In this document: one piece after another, positions 18,112-26,049 of the stretch
Layout: each line of letters starts with the position of its first letter
Position numbering within the stretch: the stretch's first letter is position 1
Source of the DNA: Actinomyces oris
GTDB taxonomy: Bacteria; Actinomycetota; Actinomycetes; Actinomycetales; Actinomycetaceae
Direction: 5' to 3'
Length of the DNA: 59,949 nt
Assembly (NCBI RefSeq): GCF_001937445.1
Contig: NZ_MSKS01000032.1
Location: 1 to 59,949 of the forward strand
The notes under the pieces: generated by a model
The model's input: the letters and a program-made list of their open reading frames with translations, nothing else
The model's database searches: none
What the model was told of the DNA's origin: nothing
Position numbers and translations under genes: made by a program

Positions 18112-19215
18112 ATGCGATCCTCGGAAACGCGCTCCATCAACGACTTCGATTCCACCATCGACCTGAGCGGCATCCCGGTCGACACCAGCAGCCCCGTTAT
18201 GGTCACCGGCGCCACCGGCTACCTGGGCAGCTGGGTCACCAAGGGCCTGCTCGACGCCGGCATCACCGTCCGTGCCGCCGTGCGCGACCCCCAGAACACG
18301 AACAAGGTGGCCCACCTGAACCGCATGGCCGAGCAGACACCGGGTACTCTGCGTCTCTTCGCCGGCGACCTGCTCCAGCCCGGCTCCTACGACGAGGCGC
18401 TGGAGGGCTGCGCGATCGTCATTCACACCGCCTCGCCCATTCTGCACTCGACGGACGACCCACAGCACGACCTGATCGAGCCGGCCCTGGAGGGAACCCG
18501 TAACGTGCTGGCCGGAGTCGAGCGCACGCCGTCGGTCACGCGGGTGGTCCTCACCAGCTCGATCGTGGCCATGTACGGCGACGCCGTCGACATCGAGGGC
18601 TACCCGGGGCGAATCCTGACCGAGACCTGCTGGAACACCACCTCCTCCGCCGGCCACCAGCCCTATCCCTACTCCAAGACCCTCGCGGAGAAGGAGGCGT
18701 GGCGGCTGGCCGCTAAGCAGGGGCGATGGGACCTGGTGACCATCAACCCGGCCATGATCGTTGGTCCCGCCCTGGGGAGCGCACCCACCAGTGAAAGCTT
18801 CTCGACCGCGCGGATGCTCATCGACGGCACTGCTCGCCTCGGAGCGCCACGCCTGGGAATCAGCGCCGTCGATGTCCGCGAGGTGGCCCAGGCGCATATT
18901 GCCGCCGCTTTCCTGCCTGAGGCCCGCGGGCGCTACATCGTCTCCGCTGAGGACACCGATCTGTTGGCCCTCGCCGGGAGACTGCTGCCGCGCTTCGGGC
19001 GGTCTTTTCCTCTGCCGCGGCGGCCCCTGCCCGGACCGGTGCTCCTGGCGATGGCACCCAGGGTCGGGCTGACACGTGCCTACGTGCGACGCAACGTGGG
19101 CTACACGGTCCGCGCCGACGCCTCGCGGAGTCGGCACGAGCTGGGCACCCGCTACCGGCCGGTGCAGGCGTCGCTGGAGGAGATGGTCGAGCAGATGCTC
19201 GGCCAACGGGGATAG
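18112..19215 (+). CDS. Extended SDR, dihydroflavonol-4-reductase-like NAD(P)-dependent epimerase/reductase
   Basis: 367 residues from ATG 18112; the frame is open 50 codons further but runs into the TetR gene. Rossmann motif TGATGYLGSW is at 32-41 and catalytic YPYSK at 185-189, with TSSIVAMYG supplying the upstream Ser. The overall layout matches flavonol/cinnamoyl-alcohol reductase-like SDRs that reduce carbonyls with NADPH. Substrate is unknown. The adjacent divergent TetR suggests induction by a small molecule, possibly its substrate. Confidence 0.85.
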   Translation: MRSSETRSINDFDSTIDLSGIPVDTSSPVMVTGATGYLGSWVTKGLLDAGITVRAAVRDPQNTNKVAHLNRMAEQTPGTLRLFAGDLLQPGSYDEALEGCAIVIHTASPILHSTDDPQHDLIEPALEGTRNVLAGVERTPSVTRVVLTSSIVAMYGDAVDIEGYPGRILTETCWNTTSSAGHQPYPYSKTLAEKEAWRLAAKQGRWDLVTINPAMIVGPALGSAPTSESFSTARMLIDGTARLGAPRLGISAVDVREVAQAHIAAAFLPEARGRYIVSAEDTDLLALAGRLLPRFGRSFPLPRRPLPGPVLLAMAPRVGLTRAYVRRNVGYTVRADASRSRHELGTRYRPVQASLEEMVEQMLGQRG

Positions 19216-19243
19216 GCACCCGTTTGCCCGCCGCCGGATGCCG

Positions 19244-20872
19244 TCACTCGCCGCGGGGCCGACGACGTCGGGCCGCCCGGGAGGTGGCGCCGTGTCTGCG
19301 CACGTGGTGCCAGCGCTCGCGCCACAGGGCGTGCTCCTGCTCGATCTCGGCCAGGCGCGCGGCCAGGCGGTGGGACTCCTCCAGCGACAGGCCCCGGGCG
19401 TGCATCCCCAGCTCGGCCAGACGCGCCATCGCCGGTGTCGCCTGCTCGCGCAGGTCGGGCAGGCCCACCAGGTCGGGCAGGCCCACCAGGTCGGGCTGCT
19501 CCGGCCGCCTCGCTTCTGTCGCCGGGGTGCGCTCCGTCGCCGGCAGCCTGATGCCGCTGGGCGGCGACGCCGGTCGGCGCGGCTCCGAGACCTGCTCGCC
19601 GACCGGGACCGTGGCCTCCTCGGGAGTGCGTCCGTCGGGGGCGGCCGGCCCCTGGACCACGCGCATCACCTCGTTGGCCGGAACGTGGTCGCTCCGGTCG
19701 CCCAGCGCCAGCCCGGCGGCCGGCAGGACGAGCACCGACAGCACCCCGGCCAGCACGAGCGTGGAGGCGAAGGAGGTCGACATGGCCCCGGCGCTGACCG
19801 CCACCTGGGTGACGGCCACGATGATGGGCAGGGCCGTCGTCGAGTAGACGGCGATCTGGAGGCTCTGGCGCATTGAGTAGGCGCGCGAGCCGTCCCTGCG
19901 GCGCTCCGCCCGGGAGGCCAGCCACACCGGCACGCCCCGCACGAGCACCAGCAGCACGAAGAAGGCCAGCAGGTTGACCAGGTCCCCGCCGTTGAGCCTG
20001 GCCTCGATACCCATACCGGAGGTGACGAAGAAGATCGGGACGAAGAACCCGTAGGCCAGCCCGTCGAGCTTCTCCTCGAACTCGGCGTCGCCCTCGGGCA
20101 GGGCGTGACGCAGGACGAAGCCGGCGGCGAAGGCCCCCAGGATGACGTCGAGGTCGAAGATGGCGGCGATGGCGCACAGCCCCACCAGGAGCAGGACGGT
20201 GGCGCGGATGGTGGTCTGCGCCGTCGTCGAGGCCCCCAGGTGGATGGCCTCGACCAGGCGGCGCCCCACGCGCTTGACGCGGCTGGTGAAGCGGACGATG
20301 AGCAGGGTGATGAGGAGGAAGACACCCAGAATCACCATGCTCGCCCAGGTGGAGCGCGAGCCCAGCAGCAGCGCCATGACGATGACCGGCCCCACCTCGC
20401 CGACGGCGCCGTGGTTGAGGATCGAGGCGCCCACCGCCGTGGGCAGCAGGCCCCGGTCGCGCAGGATCGGCAGGATCGTGCCGATGGCCGTGGAGGTCAT
20501 GGCGGTGGCGATGGCGATGCCGTTGGCCGACGCCGCCCCTCCGGTCACCCCGATGACGCTGACCGCGCCGAAGGCCAGCCCCAGCGAGAGCAGCCAGGCG
20601 ACTGCGGCGTGGCGCCCGCCCGCCCCGCGCAGCTCGTTGACGTCGATCTCGTAGCCGGCCATGAGGAAGAGGAAGGCGACGCCGAGCTCGCGCAGCAGCT
20701 CGATCGAGGAGTCCTCGACGGCCAGCCCCAGGCCGTGGGGGCCGATGAGCATTCCGCCCAGGATGAGCAGGACGACCTCGGGCACGAGCCGTTTGGGGAT
20801 GGTCCAGGAGATCAGCGGCGCCATGAAGGCCACCGCGACGATGAGCAGCAGGGAGGTGAAGACCTCGGCCAT
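19244..20872 (-). CDS. CPA2-type cation:proton antiporter (KefB-like)
   Basis: 542 residues from ATG 20872, with AAGGAGA about 6 bases upstream; the upstream extension to 20959 is unlikely. The first ~390 residues hold about 12-13 hydrophobic helices, with GGMLIGPHGLGL, FLFLMAGYEID and a DLDVILGAFAAGF segment typical of the Na_H_exchanger family. The cytoplasmic tail (~130 residues) is charged and contains PDLVGLPDLVGLPDL, a small tandem repeat seen in DNA at 19451-19497. No TrkA-N domain is present. It probably exchanges K+ or Na+ for H+ across the inner membrane. Confidence 0.88.
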   Translation of the reverse strand: MAEVFTSLLLIVAVAFMAPLISWTIPKRLVPEVVLLILGGMLIGPHGLGLAVEDSSIELLRELGVAFLFLMAGYEIDVNELRGAGGRHAAVAWLLSLGLAFGAVSVIGVTGGAASANGIAIATAMTSTAIGTILPILRDRGLLPTAVGASILNHGAVGEVGPVIVMALLLGSRSTWASMVILGVFLLITLLIVRFTSRVKRVGRRLVEAIHLGASTTAQTTIRATVLLLVGLCAIAAIFDLDVILGAFAAGFVLRHALPEGDAEFEEKLDGLAYGFFVPIFFVTSGMGIEARLNGGDLVNLLAFFVLLVLVRGVPVWLASRAERRRDGSRAYSMRQSLQIAVYSTTALPIIVAVTQVAVSAGAMSTSFASTLVLAGVLSVLVLPAAGLALGDRSDHVPANEVMRVVQGPAAPDGRTPEEATVPVGEQVSEPRRPASPPSGIRLPATERTPATEARRPEQPDLVGLPDLVGLPDLREQATPAMARLAELGMHARGLSLEESHRLAARLAEIEQEHALWRERWHHVRRHGATSRAARRRRPRGE

Positions 20873-21050
20873 ATCGTCTCCTTGTCTCCAGTCGGGTGCG
20901 GGGGTGCAGGGGATGCGGGCAGTGCGGGGCGCGGGGCCAGGCCCGGCGCAGGTCCGCACGAGCCAGTGAGACTACCCCGACCCCGGCCGGCCGGGCCCGT
21001 CATCGGGGCTACCGGGCGCGCGAGCCGCCACAAGGCGTCACAATGGAAGC

Positions 21051-22397
21051 ATGCTCATGCCGTACTCCCCCTCCGCCGAACCACTCACGCGCCTGGCCGA
21101 TGGGACGGTCAAGCAGATCAGCCCCTTCACCGGCACCGAGGTGTGGACCGTGCCGGGCCGCGCCAACCGGCCCATCTCGCACCCGGTGGCGGAGGTCCGC
21201 CCGCTGGAGGAGGCCGACCGCACCCACAGCTGCGCCTTCTGCGCGGCGCGCTACCTGGATACGCCCCCGGAGAAGGCACGCATCGTGCGCGGGGCCGACG
21301 GCGGTTTTGAGCGCCTCGACGCCGTCGCCGCCTCCGCCCTGTTCGACACGGTGGCCGAGTTCCGGCGGGTGCCCAACCTCTTCGAGATCCTCTCCTTCGA
21401 CTACTGGCACACCAACCACGGCTACGAGATCCCTGACGCCGCCCGCGAACGCATGGAGGCCTACCTGGCTGACCCGGCCGGCGTCGAGCACGTGGAGCGG
21501 GTGGCGCGCACCAAGCTGGCGGCCGCGGGCGCGGACCCGGCCTCCTGGGACACCATGAGCGAGCGGGACCGCCGCACCTTCCTGGCGGCCTTCTTCGCCG
21601 GGGGGCACGACGTCATCATCGGCCGGCGCCACTTCACCGACGACGCCCTCGACACCACGGGCCTGGCCGGCTCGGGGACGCTGAGCGTGGCCGAGCACCG
21701 CGCCTACACGCACCTGGCGATCCACGCGATGCACAGCCTGTACGAGGCCAACCGGTGGGTGCGCTACGTGGCCGTGTTCCAGAACTGGCTGCGGCCGGCC
21801 GGGGCGAGCTTCGACCACCTGCACAAGCAGCTGGTGGGCATCGACGAGCGCGGGGTGACCAGTCAGCTGGAGCTGCAGAAGGTGCGAGTCAACCCCAACC
21901 TGTACAACGAGATGGCGGTGGACTACGCCGCCTACCAGGGCCTGCTGGTGGCGAGCAACGAGCACGCGGTGGCCTTCGCCGGGTTCGGGCACCGCTACCC
22001 GACGCTGGAGGTGTACTCGACGTCGGCCATGCCCGAGCCGTGGCTCATGAGCCGCGAGGAGGTCGACGCCGTCTCCGACCTGGTGCACGCCCTGCACGCG
22101 GCCACGGGCGCGGACGTGCCCAGCAACGAGGAGTGGCACCACAAGCCACTCGACGTGGACCAGCCCATGCCCTGGCACATCACGCTCAAGTGGCGGGTCT
22201 CCACCCTGGCCGGTTTCGAGGGCGGCACGAAGATCTACCTCAACACCATTGACCCGTGGACGCTGCGCGACCGCGTGGTGGCGCGCCTGGAGGATCTGCG
22301 GGCCGACCGGCTCATCGCGCCGATGGCAGTGGGCGAGGAGTGCCCGACGGCGCCCAACCGGCTCCTGTACAACCCGGTCCTCACCGCCCGGCCGTAG
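21051..22397 (+). CDS. DUF4921 family protein, galactose-1-P uridylyltransferase-like
   Basis: 448 residues. Landmarks are CAFC (near residue 64), a GalT-like zinc site, and FDHLHKQ with H256-x-H258-x-Q260, the HxHxQ motif of the HIT/GalT superfamily. The combination suggests a nucleotidyltransferase or phosphorylase acting on a nucleoside diphosphate sugar; DUF4921 proteins have no settled function. It is divergent from the antiporter and followed at 8 bp by the SUKH gene. Confidence 0.78.
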   Translation: MLMPYSPSAEPLTRLADGTVKQISPFTGTEVWTVPGRANRPISHPVAEVRPLEEADRTHSCAFCAARYLDTPPEKARIVRGADGGFERLDAVAASALFDTVAEFRRVPNLFEILSFDYWHTNHGYEIPDAARERMEAYLADPAGVEHVERVARTKLAAAGADPASWDTMSERDRRTFLAAFFAGGHDVIIGRRHFTDDALDTTGLAGSGTLSVAEHRAYTHLAIHAMHSLYEANRWVRYVAVFQNWLRPAGASFDHLHKQLVGIDERGVTSQLELQKVRVNPNLYNEMAVDYAAYQGLLVASNEHAVAFAGFGHRYPTLEVYSTSAMPEPWLMSREEVDAVSDLVHALHAATGADVPSNEEWHHKPLDVDQPMPWHITLKWRVSTLAGFEGGTKIYLNTIDPWTLRDRVVARLEDLRADRLIAPMAVGEECPTAPNRLLYNPVLTARP

Positions 22398-22405
22398 GAG
22401 CTGAG

Positions 22406-23071
22406 GTGCTCAATGACGAGAGCCGACCGAGTCAGGGAGCGCGGGAGTTTACGTGGCCGGACTACATCGGCTGGGGATGGATGATCATCCAGCAGCGGAT
22501 GGAGGCCGACTGGAAGGGCCTGTGGGACTACGCGTTACCACACGTGCACGCTACGGAGGAGACCGTGGCCCATACCGAAGCCGAGCTGGGCTTCCGCCTA
22601 CCGCAGTCCTACCGCGACTTCCTCCTGGCCTCCAACGGCTGGCCCTACTTCTTCCAGGACATGACGATCTTCTCCACCTCCGACCTGCTGGGAGGTGACT
22701 TGCACGAGGCCGGCCAGATCCCGCTGGAGCTGGAGGAGTGCGTCGAGGCCATGGCCGCCGGAGGCGTCGTCGCCGCCGACCACTTCCCCGTAGCCGCCTC
22801 GCTGGAGTCGATCGACGTCGCTCTCATGGGAAAGCCCGACACCCCAGCAGAAGGCACCGTCTCCTGGGCGCGCGGCGAAGTGATCGAGCGATACAACGAC
22901 TTCCTGGACTACTACCTGTCCATGATGGAGCTCAACAAACTCGATATCGCACGTCTACGAAGAGATTTCGGCCCTAAGCCCGAGGAAGTCCCCCACGCCA
23001 TCATCGACTACTCCAAGGGTATACCAATCCCAGGCAACGCCCTCCGCGACACCCTGGATATCACGGATTAG
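22406..23071 (+). CDS. SUKH (SMI1/KNR4) immunity-like protein, copy 1
   Basis: 221 residues from GTG 22406, supported by TAGGAG five bases upstream. SUKH landmarks: LWDY..., ELGFRLPQSYRDFLLASNGW (about residues 55-75), and a Leu/Glu-rich C-terminal half. SUKH proteins are the commonest immunity proteins against polymorphic toxins and bind toxin domains in the cytoplasm. A near-identical paralogue starts at 24654. The two diverge most at the C-terminus, where this copy ends DTLDITD. Confidence 0.82.
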   Translation: MLNDESRPSQGAREFTWPDYIGWGWMIIQQRMEADWKGLWDYALPHVHATEETVAHTEAELGFRLPQSYRDFLLASNGWPYFFQDMTIFSTSDLLGGDLHEAGQIPLELEECVEAMAAGGVVAADHFPVAASLESIDVALMGKPDTPAEGTVSWARGEVIERYNDFLDYYLSMMELNKLDIARLRRDFGPKPEEVPHAIIDYSKGIPIPGNALRDTLDITD

Positions 23072-23142
23072 ACGATAGTCATTCAGCTTCAGCCTGACGC
23101 ACCACTGCCACCACCAGGCCACCCACCCCCACCCCGAACACA

Positions 23143-23159
23143 TAAATAAGCTTTATTTA
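23143..23159. terminator. AT-rich hairpin after SUKH copy 1
   Basis: TAAATAA-GCT-TTATTTA forms a 7-bp stem 71 bases after the SUKH stop, at the left edge of an AT-rich island. It may terminate transcription or simply mark acquired DNA. Confidence 0.35.
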
Positions 23160-23178
23160 CTGCACCCTCAAACGCGAA

Positions 23179-23604
23179 GAGCCATGTATGGCACAGCATA
23201 CTTCAAGAAGAAGCAGAACTAGATGAAATGATTTCTTTGGTCTACAATCTCGTTTCTGGAAACACACCTAAAGAAGAAGGAGAGACTGCTGGCGAAAAAT
23301 TTCTCCAGAAGATTACAGATCGATATGGGAATAGAAGTCCAACTTTCCAGCTATTATGATAGCTGACGCAGTATCCGACACTGTGGTATCAGCTTGTTAT
23401 ATGGATCCTGATCTCGATATCGTCGATACTGCTGACGATGATGACGGTATGCTTCCAGACATGCTGGAAGCCAGTTACACATGCGCTAGCGCAGTTGCCG
23501 GGGCATTGAACTGGCAGCCATTGGAGGAGACTGACGTGGCTGCGCGTCGGGCGTTCTGGTTGTGGTACCTGGATGAGGCGATCCCAGCCGTCCTCGCCGG
23601 CTGA
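23179..23604 (+). pseudogene. Broken, AT-rich Imm5-family immunity gene
   Basis: The 3' part from ATG 23356 codes 82 residues ending FWLWYLDEAIPAVLAG, closely matching the intact Imm5 at 23856. Upstream, a different frame reads SHVWHSILQEEAELDEMISL and ends TFQLL at a stop at about 23358; its EEAELDEMISLVYNLV matches EEMLSLAQGLV of Imm5. One base change in CTATTATGATAGC would join the frames as ...TFQxxMIADAV. The N-terminal ~80 residues of Imm5 are missing. DNA from ~23130 to ~23450 is far more AT-rich than its surroundings, whereas the last 100 bp are GC-rich and almost identical to Imm5, so the copy is chimeric. Confidence 0.65.
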
Positions 23605-23863
23605 TCCTTCCCGGAGAAGATTGCACGCACCGGTTCGTGACGCGATCGCTGACGTCGGTGAGAACCTCTCCGGTATGGTGGTCGTGGTTCCAGGGCATGG
23701 CCTCAAGAACGCCGACGACCCGACTGACGCCCCTTCAAAGGAGTGCCGTCACCGTTCCGACTAACAATAGCGGCAACGGCAGTGAAGTGACGATCCCACC
23801 AAGAAGTCCCAGGAAGCCTTCGACAGGACGAAGAAGGCGAAGGAGGGAGACTGCGATGATTAA
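23605..23863 (+). pseudogene. Probable polymorphic-toxin C-terminal remnant
   Basis: Two protein-like fragments lie in different frames. One reads RDAIADVGENLSGMVVVVPG then HGLKNADDPTDAPSKE to a stop at ~23764. The other reads DDPTKKSQEAFDRTKKAKEG then DCDD to a stop at 23861-23863, overlapping the Imm5 start. Position directly before an immunity gene, and a stop overlapping its ATG, suggest the tail of a secreted toxin or its carrier, broken by frameshifts. I do not recognise a toxin fold; the call rests on context. Confidence 0.35.
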
Positions 23864-24476
23864 TATGGATGCCGTGAATCGGGAGATCATGGTGGCTCAC
23901 GCTGAACTTGAGTCGAAAGATAATGTCAAAGGAGTTCTTTCTCTCGGGACTCGCACTCGCATCTGGACGGCGATACTGGACCCTGAGTGCGCCCACACGT
24001 CATACCGATATCGAATCGAATTGAAAATTCGGTGCGTCCGACACGTCCAACACTACTGGGATCGAGCCTTTCCTGGCGACAAGAGGGTTGAAGAAATGCT
24101 CTCCCTGGCTCAAGGATTGGTCGAGCGTCAACTTGACGCGGATGCTGCCTCGCGTCGCAGCGACCATTTTCTCATGGATGTGTACGATAAGGTTGAGGAC
24201 TACAACTCCATCACACAGCCAGCCGTATTTGTCGCTGACGGCGCCGCCCATGCGGTCAGCTCTGCAACACATCGCGCCCCCGAGTATGACATATCTGACG
24301 ACACGTTAGACGATGATGAATTCCTGCCGGACTCACTCGAGACAAGTTATGCATGCGCCAGCGCAGCTGCCGGGGCTTTGAACTGGCAACCGGTGGAGGA
24401 GGCTGGTGTGGTTGCGCGTCGAGCGTTCTGGTTGTGGTACCTGGATGAAGCGATCCCAGCCGTCCTCGCCAACTGA
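23856..24476 (+). CDS. Imm5-family immunity protein
   Basis: 206 residues from ATG 23856, chosen because GGAGGGAG lies about eight bases upstream; the frame is open back to 23637 but that part is not Imm5-like. Landmarks are GVLSLGTRTRIWTAI, HYWDRAFPGDKRVEEMLSLA and a conserved helical C-terminus ending LWYLDEAIPAVLAN. Imm5 proteins neutralise polymorphic toxins in the cytoplasm. It sits between the toxin remnant and SUKH copy 2. GC content is lower than in neighbouring housekeeping genes, consistent with transfer. Confidence 0.7.
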   Translation: MINMDAVNREIMVAHAELESKDNVKGVLSLGTRTRIWTAILDPECAHTSYRYRIELKIRCVRHVQHYWDRAFPGDKRVEEMLSLAQGLVERQLDADAASRRSDHFLMDVYDKVEDYNSITQPAVFVADGAAHAVSSATHRAPEYDISDDTLDDDEFLPDSLETSYACASAAAGALNWQPVEEAGVVARRAFWLWYLDEAIPAVLAN

Positions 24477-24597
24477 CCCTGCCCTCTCCTCTTGACCTGT
24501 TCCGGCTCCTCATGGTGGCTGACCGCCTCGATCGCCTTCACATGACCGCCAATGTCGCCCTCAGTGAGCTTCGGTTCAGGAGGAACAGGATGACCAC

Positions 24598-24632
24598 TGC
24601 CCGGTAGGATTCGAACCGACGATGATTCTCGT
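24598..24632 (-). other. tRNA T-arm-like fragment
   Basis: On the minus strand 24604-24620 reads GTCGGTTCGAATCCTAC, the TTCGAAT T-loop with a five-base stem (one mismatch), followed by a CGGGCAG acceptor-like strand. No D-arm or anticodon arm is present. It may be a residual attachment-site fragment or chance. Confidence 0.25.
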
Positions 24633-24653
24633 TGGGGAAAGAAGCTGAAGACC

Positions 24654-25328
24654 ATGAATGACACCTCTGCTGACGCACCCCGTGAGGAAAGCCGACCGAG
24701 TCAAGGCGTTCCCCGCTGGACGTGGCCGGACTACATCGGCTGGGGGTGGATGATCGTCCAGCAGCGGATGGAGGCAGACTGGACCGGTTTGTGGGACTAC
24801 GCGATGCCAAATCCGAAGGCGTCGGAGGAGACTGTTGCCCGCACCGAAGCCCAGCTGGGCTTCCGCCTGCCGGAGTCTTACCGGGGTTTCCTCCTGGCGG
24901 CTGATGGCTGGCCCTACTTCTTCCAGGACATGACGATCTTCTCCACCTCCGACCTGCTGGGGGGTGACCTACACAAGGCCGGGCAGATTCAGCTCGAGTT
25001 GGAGGAGTGTGTCGAGGCCATGGCCGCCGGAGGCGTCGTCGCCGCCGATCACTTCCCCGTCGTCGCCTCCCAAGAATCTATTGAGATCGCCCTCATGGGA
25101 AAGCCCGGCACTCCGGCGGAGGGGACCGTCTCCTGGGTACGCGGCGAAGTGATGCAGCGATATGACGACTTCTTGGACTACTACCTGTCCATGATGGAGC
25201 TCAACAAGCTCGACACCGCCGATATCCGCGAAAAGGATGGCCCCAAGCCCGAGGGAACCCCCCACGCCATCATCGACCGCCCCGGCAGCCCGCCGGTCTT
25301 CGAGGACGCCCGCCGCGACGACCTGTAA
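24654..25328 (+). CDS. SUKH (SMI1/KNR4) immunity-like protein, copy 2
   Basis: 224 residues from ATG 24654, very similar along its length to the copy at 22406 (shared WTWPDYIGWGWMI-like start, QDMTIFSTSDLLGGDLH, ECVEAMAAGGVVAADHFPV). The N-terminus is ten residues longer and the C-terminus differs. The pair bracket the Imm5 genes, so SUKH-Imm5 was probably duplicated as a block. Immunity to a polymorphic toxin is inferred from family and context. Confidence 0.82.
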   Translation: MNDTSADAPREESRPSQGVPRWTWPDYIGWGWMIVQQRMEADWTGLWDYAMPNPKASEETVARTEAQLGFRLPESYRGFLLAADGWPYFFQDMTIFSTSDLLGGDLHKAGQIQLELEECVEAMAAGGVVAADHFPVVASQESIEIALMGKPGTPAEGTVSWVRGEVMQRYDDFLDYYLSMMELNKLDTADIREKDGPKPEGTPHAIIDRPGSPPVFEDARRDDL

Positions 25329-25340
25329 CGGTGTGTAACC

Positions 25341-25379
25341 GAACCGGCTATGAGAGCCAAGTGCAGGGCGGGGCCGACG
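25341..25379. repeat. 39-bp imperfect direct repeat, left copy
   Basis: Starts GAACCGGCTATGAGAGCCAA and ends GGGCCGACG. The right copy at 25980-26018 differs at about nine positions. The pair bracket the DUF1778-GNAT remnant. Confidence 0.4.
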
Positions 25380-25442
25380 CAACGCCGGCCTCGCCCAAGC
25401 GCCCACACCGTGCACGTCACTGGCCTTGCACGCCCTCCCACC

Positions 25443-25452
25443 TGTACGTACA
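25443..25452. promoter_or_regulatory. Palindromic operator candidate of the antitoxin gene
   Basis: TGTACGTACA is a perfect palindrome 28 bases before the antitoxin ATG. DUF1778 ribbon-helix-helix antitoxins normally repress their own promoter through such short palindromes. Confidence 0.5.
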
Positions 25453-25480
25453 TTTTCCGTTCCATCAAGGAGGCCGGAGC

Positions 25481-25786
25481 ATGTCGATCTCAACAGCCCG
25501 CAGAACCCAGAGAATCGATCTGCGCGCCACGCCGCGCCAGGAGACCCTCATTCAGCAAGCGGCCTCCCAGACGGACCGCTCCGTCAGCGAGTTCATCCTG
25601 TCCGCAGCGACACGGGAAGCCGAGCGCATTGTCGCTGATCGCCGCTGGTTCTCCGTGACGTCAGAGCAACTCGAAGCCATTGAGGCCGTGTTGGACGCTC
25701 CGCTGGAGGAGACGTCCCGCTTCGCCCACCTATGGGACCGCCCCTCCCCCTTCGGAACCCGCATCAACCTTGACGACGAATCGTGA
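25481..25786 (+). CDS. DUF1778 (TacA-like) ribbon-helix-helix antitoxin
   Basis: 101 residues from ATG 25481 with AAGGAGG eight bases upstream. The N-terminus RRTQRIDLRATPRQETLIQQ and SVSEFILSAATREAE form the RHH DNA-binding fold; the C-terminus (WDRPSPFGTRINLDDES) is the toxin-neutralising arm typical of TacA. Its stop overlaps a GTG start of the GNAT gene, but that toxin is broken, so this looks like an orphan antitoxin. It could still repress its promoter or protect against a related toxin elsewhere. Confidence 0.88.
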   Translation: MSISTARRTQRIDLRATPRQETLIQQAASQTDRSVSEFILSAATREAERIVADRRWFSVTSEQLEAIEAVLDAPLEETSRFAHLWDRPSPFGTRINLDDES

Positions 25787-25953
25787 GCGCCGGAGGCCTC
25801 GAGTCCCCGCGGCGCCTCAGGCGCCAGGACGTCACGGCCGGCTTCCGCAGCGGGGCCACCGCCCAGGATGACGCCATTCTCGGTTATTACGCCATCACGA
25901 CGGCCACATACTCCCGCGACGATGCGCCCCAGGGACTCAACCACCGCAGCTGA
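25783..25953 (+). pseudogene. GNAT (TacT-like) toxin remnant
   Basis: Starting at GTG 25783 (overlapping the antitoxin TGA), the frame gives 56 residues: ESPRRLRRQDVTAGFRSG, the N-terminus of TacT-like acetyltransferases, then directly ILGYYAITTATYSRDDAP, which normally comes about 45 residues later. It ends GLNHRS at 25953, before the acetyl-CoA-binding and catalytic C-terminal half. The normal partner is about 160-180 residues. So it has an internal deletion and a C-terminal truncation and cannot be an active tRNA-acetylating toxin. Confidence 0.7.
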
Positions 25954-25979
25954 GCCGGTTGCTCGGGTCCTCCTGACCC

Positions 25980-26018
25980 GAACCGGCCGCGAGAACCAAG
26001 CGCCGGCTCGGGCCGACG
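25980..26018. repeat. 39-bp imperfect direct repeat, right copy
   Basis: Starts GAACCGGCCGCGAGAACCAA and ends GGGCCGACG; partner of 25341-25379. Confidence 0.4.
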
Positions 26019-26049
26019 TCGCCGGCCCCGCACCGGACCGGCGCGGCCT

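Noticed and set aside
17986-19206. 406-codon minus-strand frame opposite the SDR gene
   Set aside because: His/Gly/Arg-rich shadow; the plus strand carries clear SDR motifs.
19451-19497. Short 18-bp tandem units that look like a CRISPR-like or satellite array
   Set aside because: They encode PDLVGLPDL in frame within the antiporter tail; no spacers.
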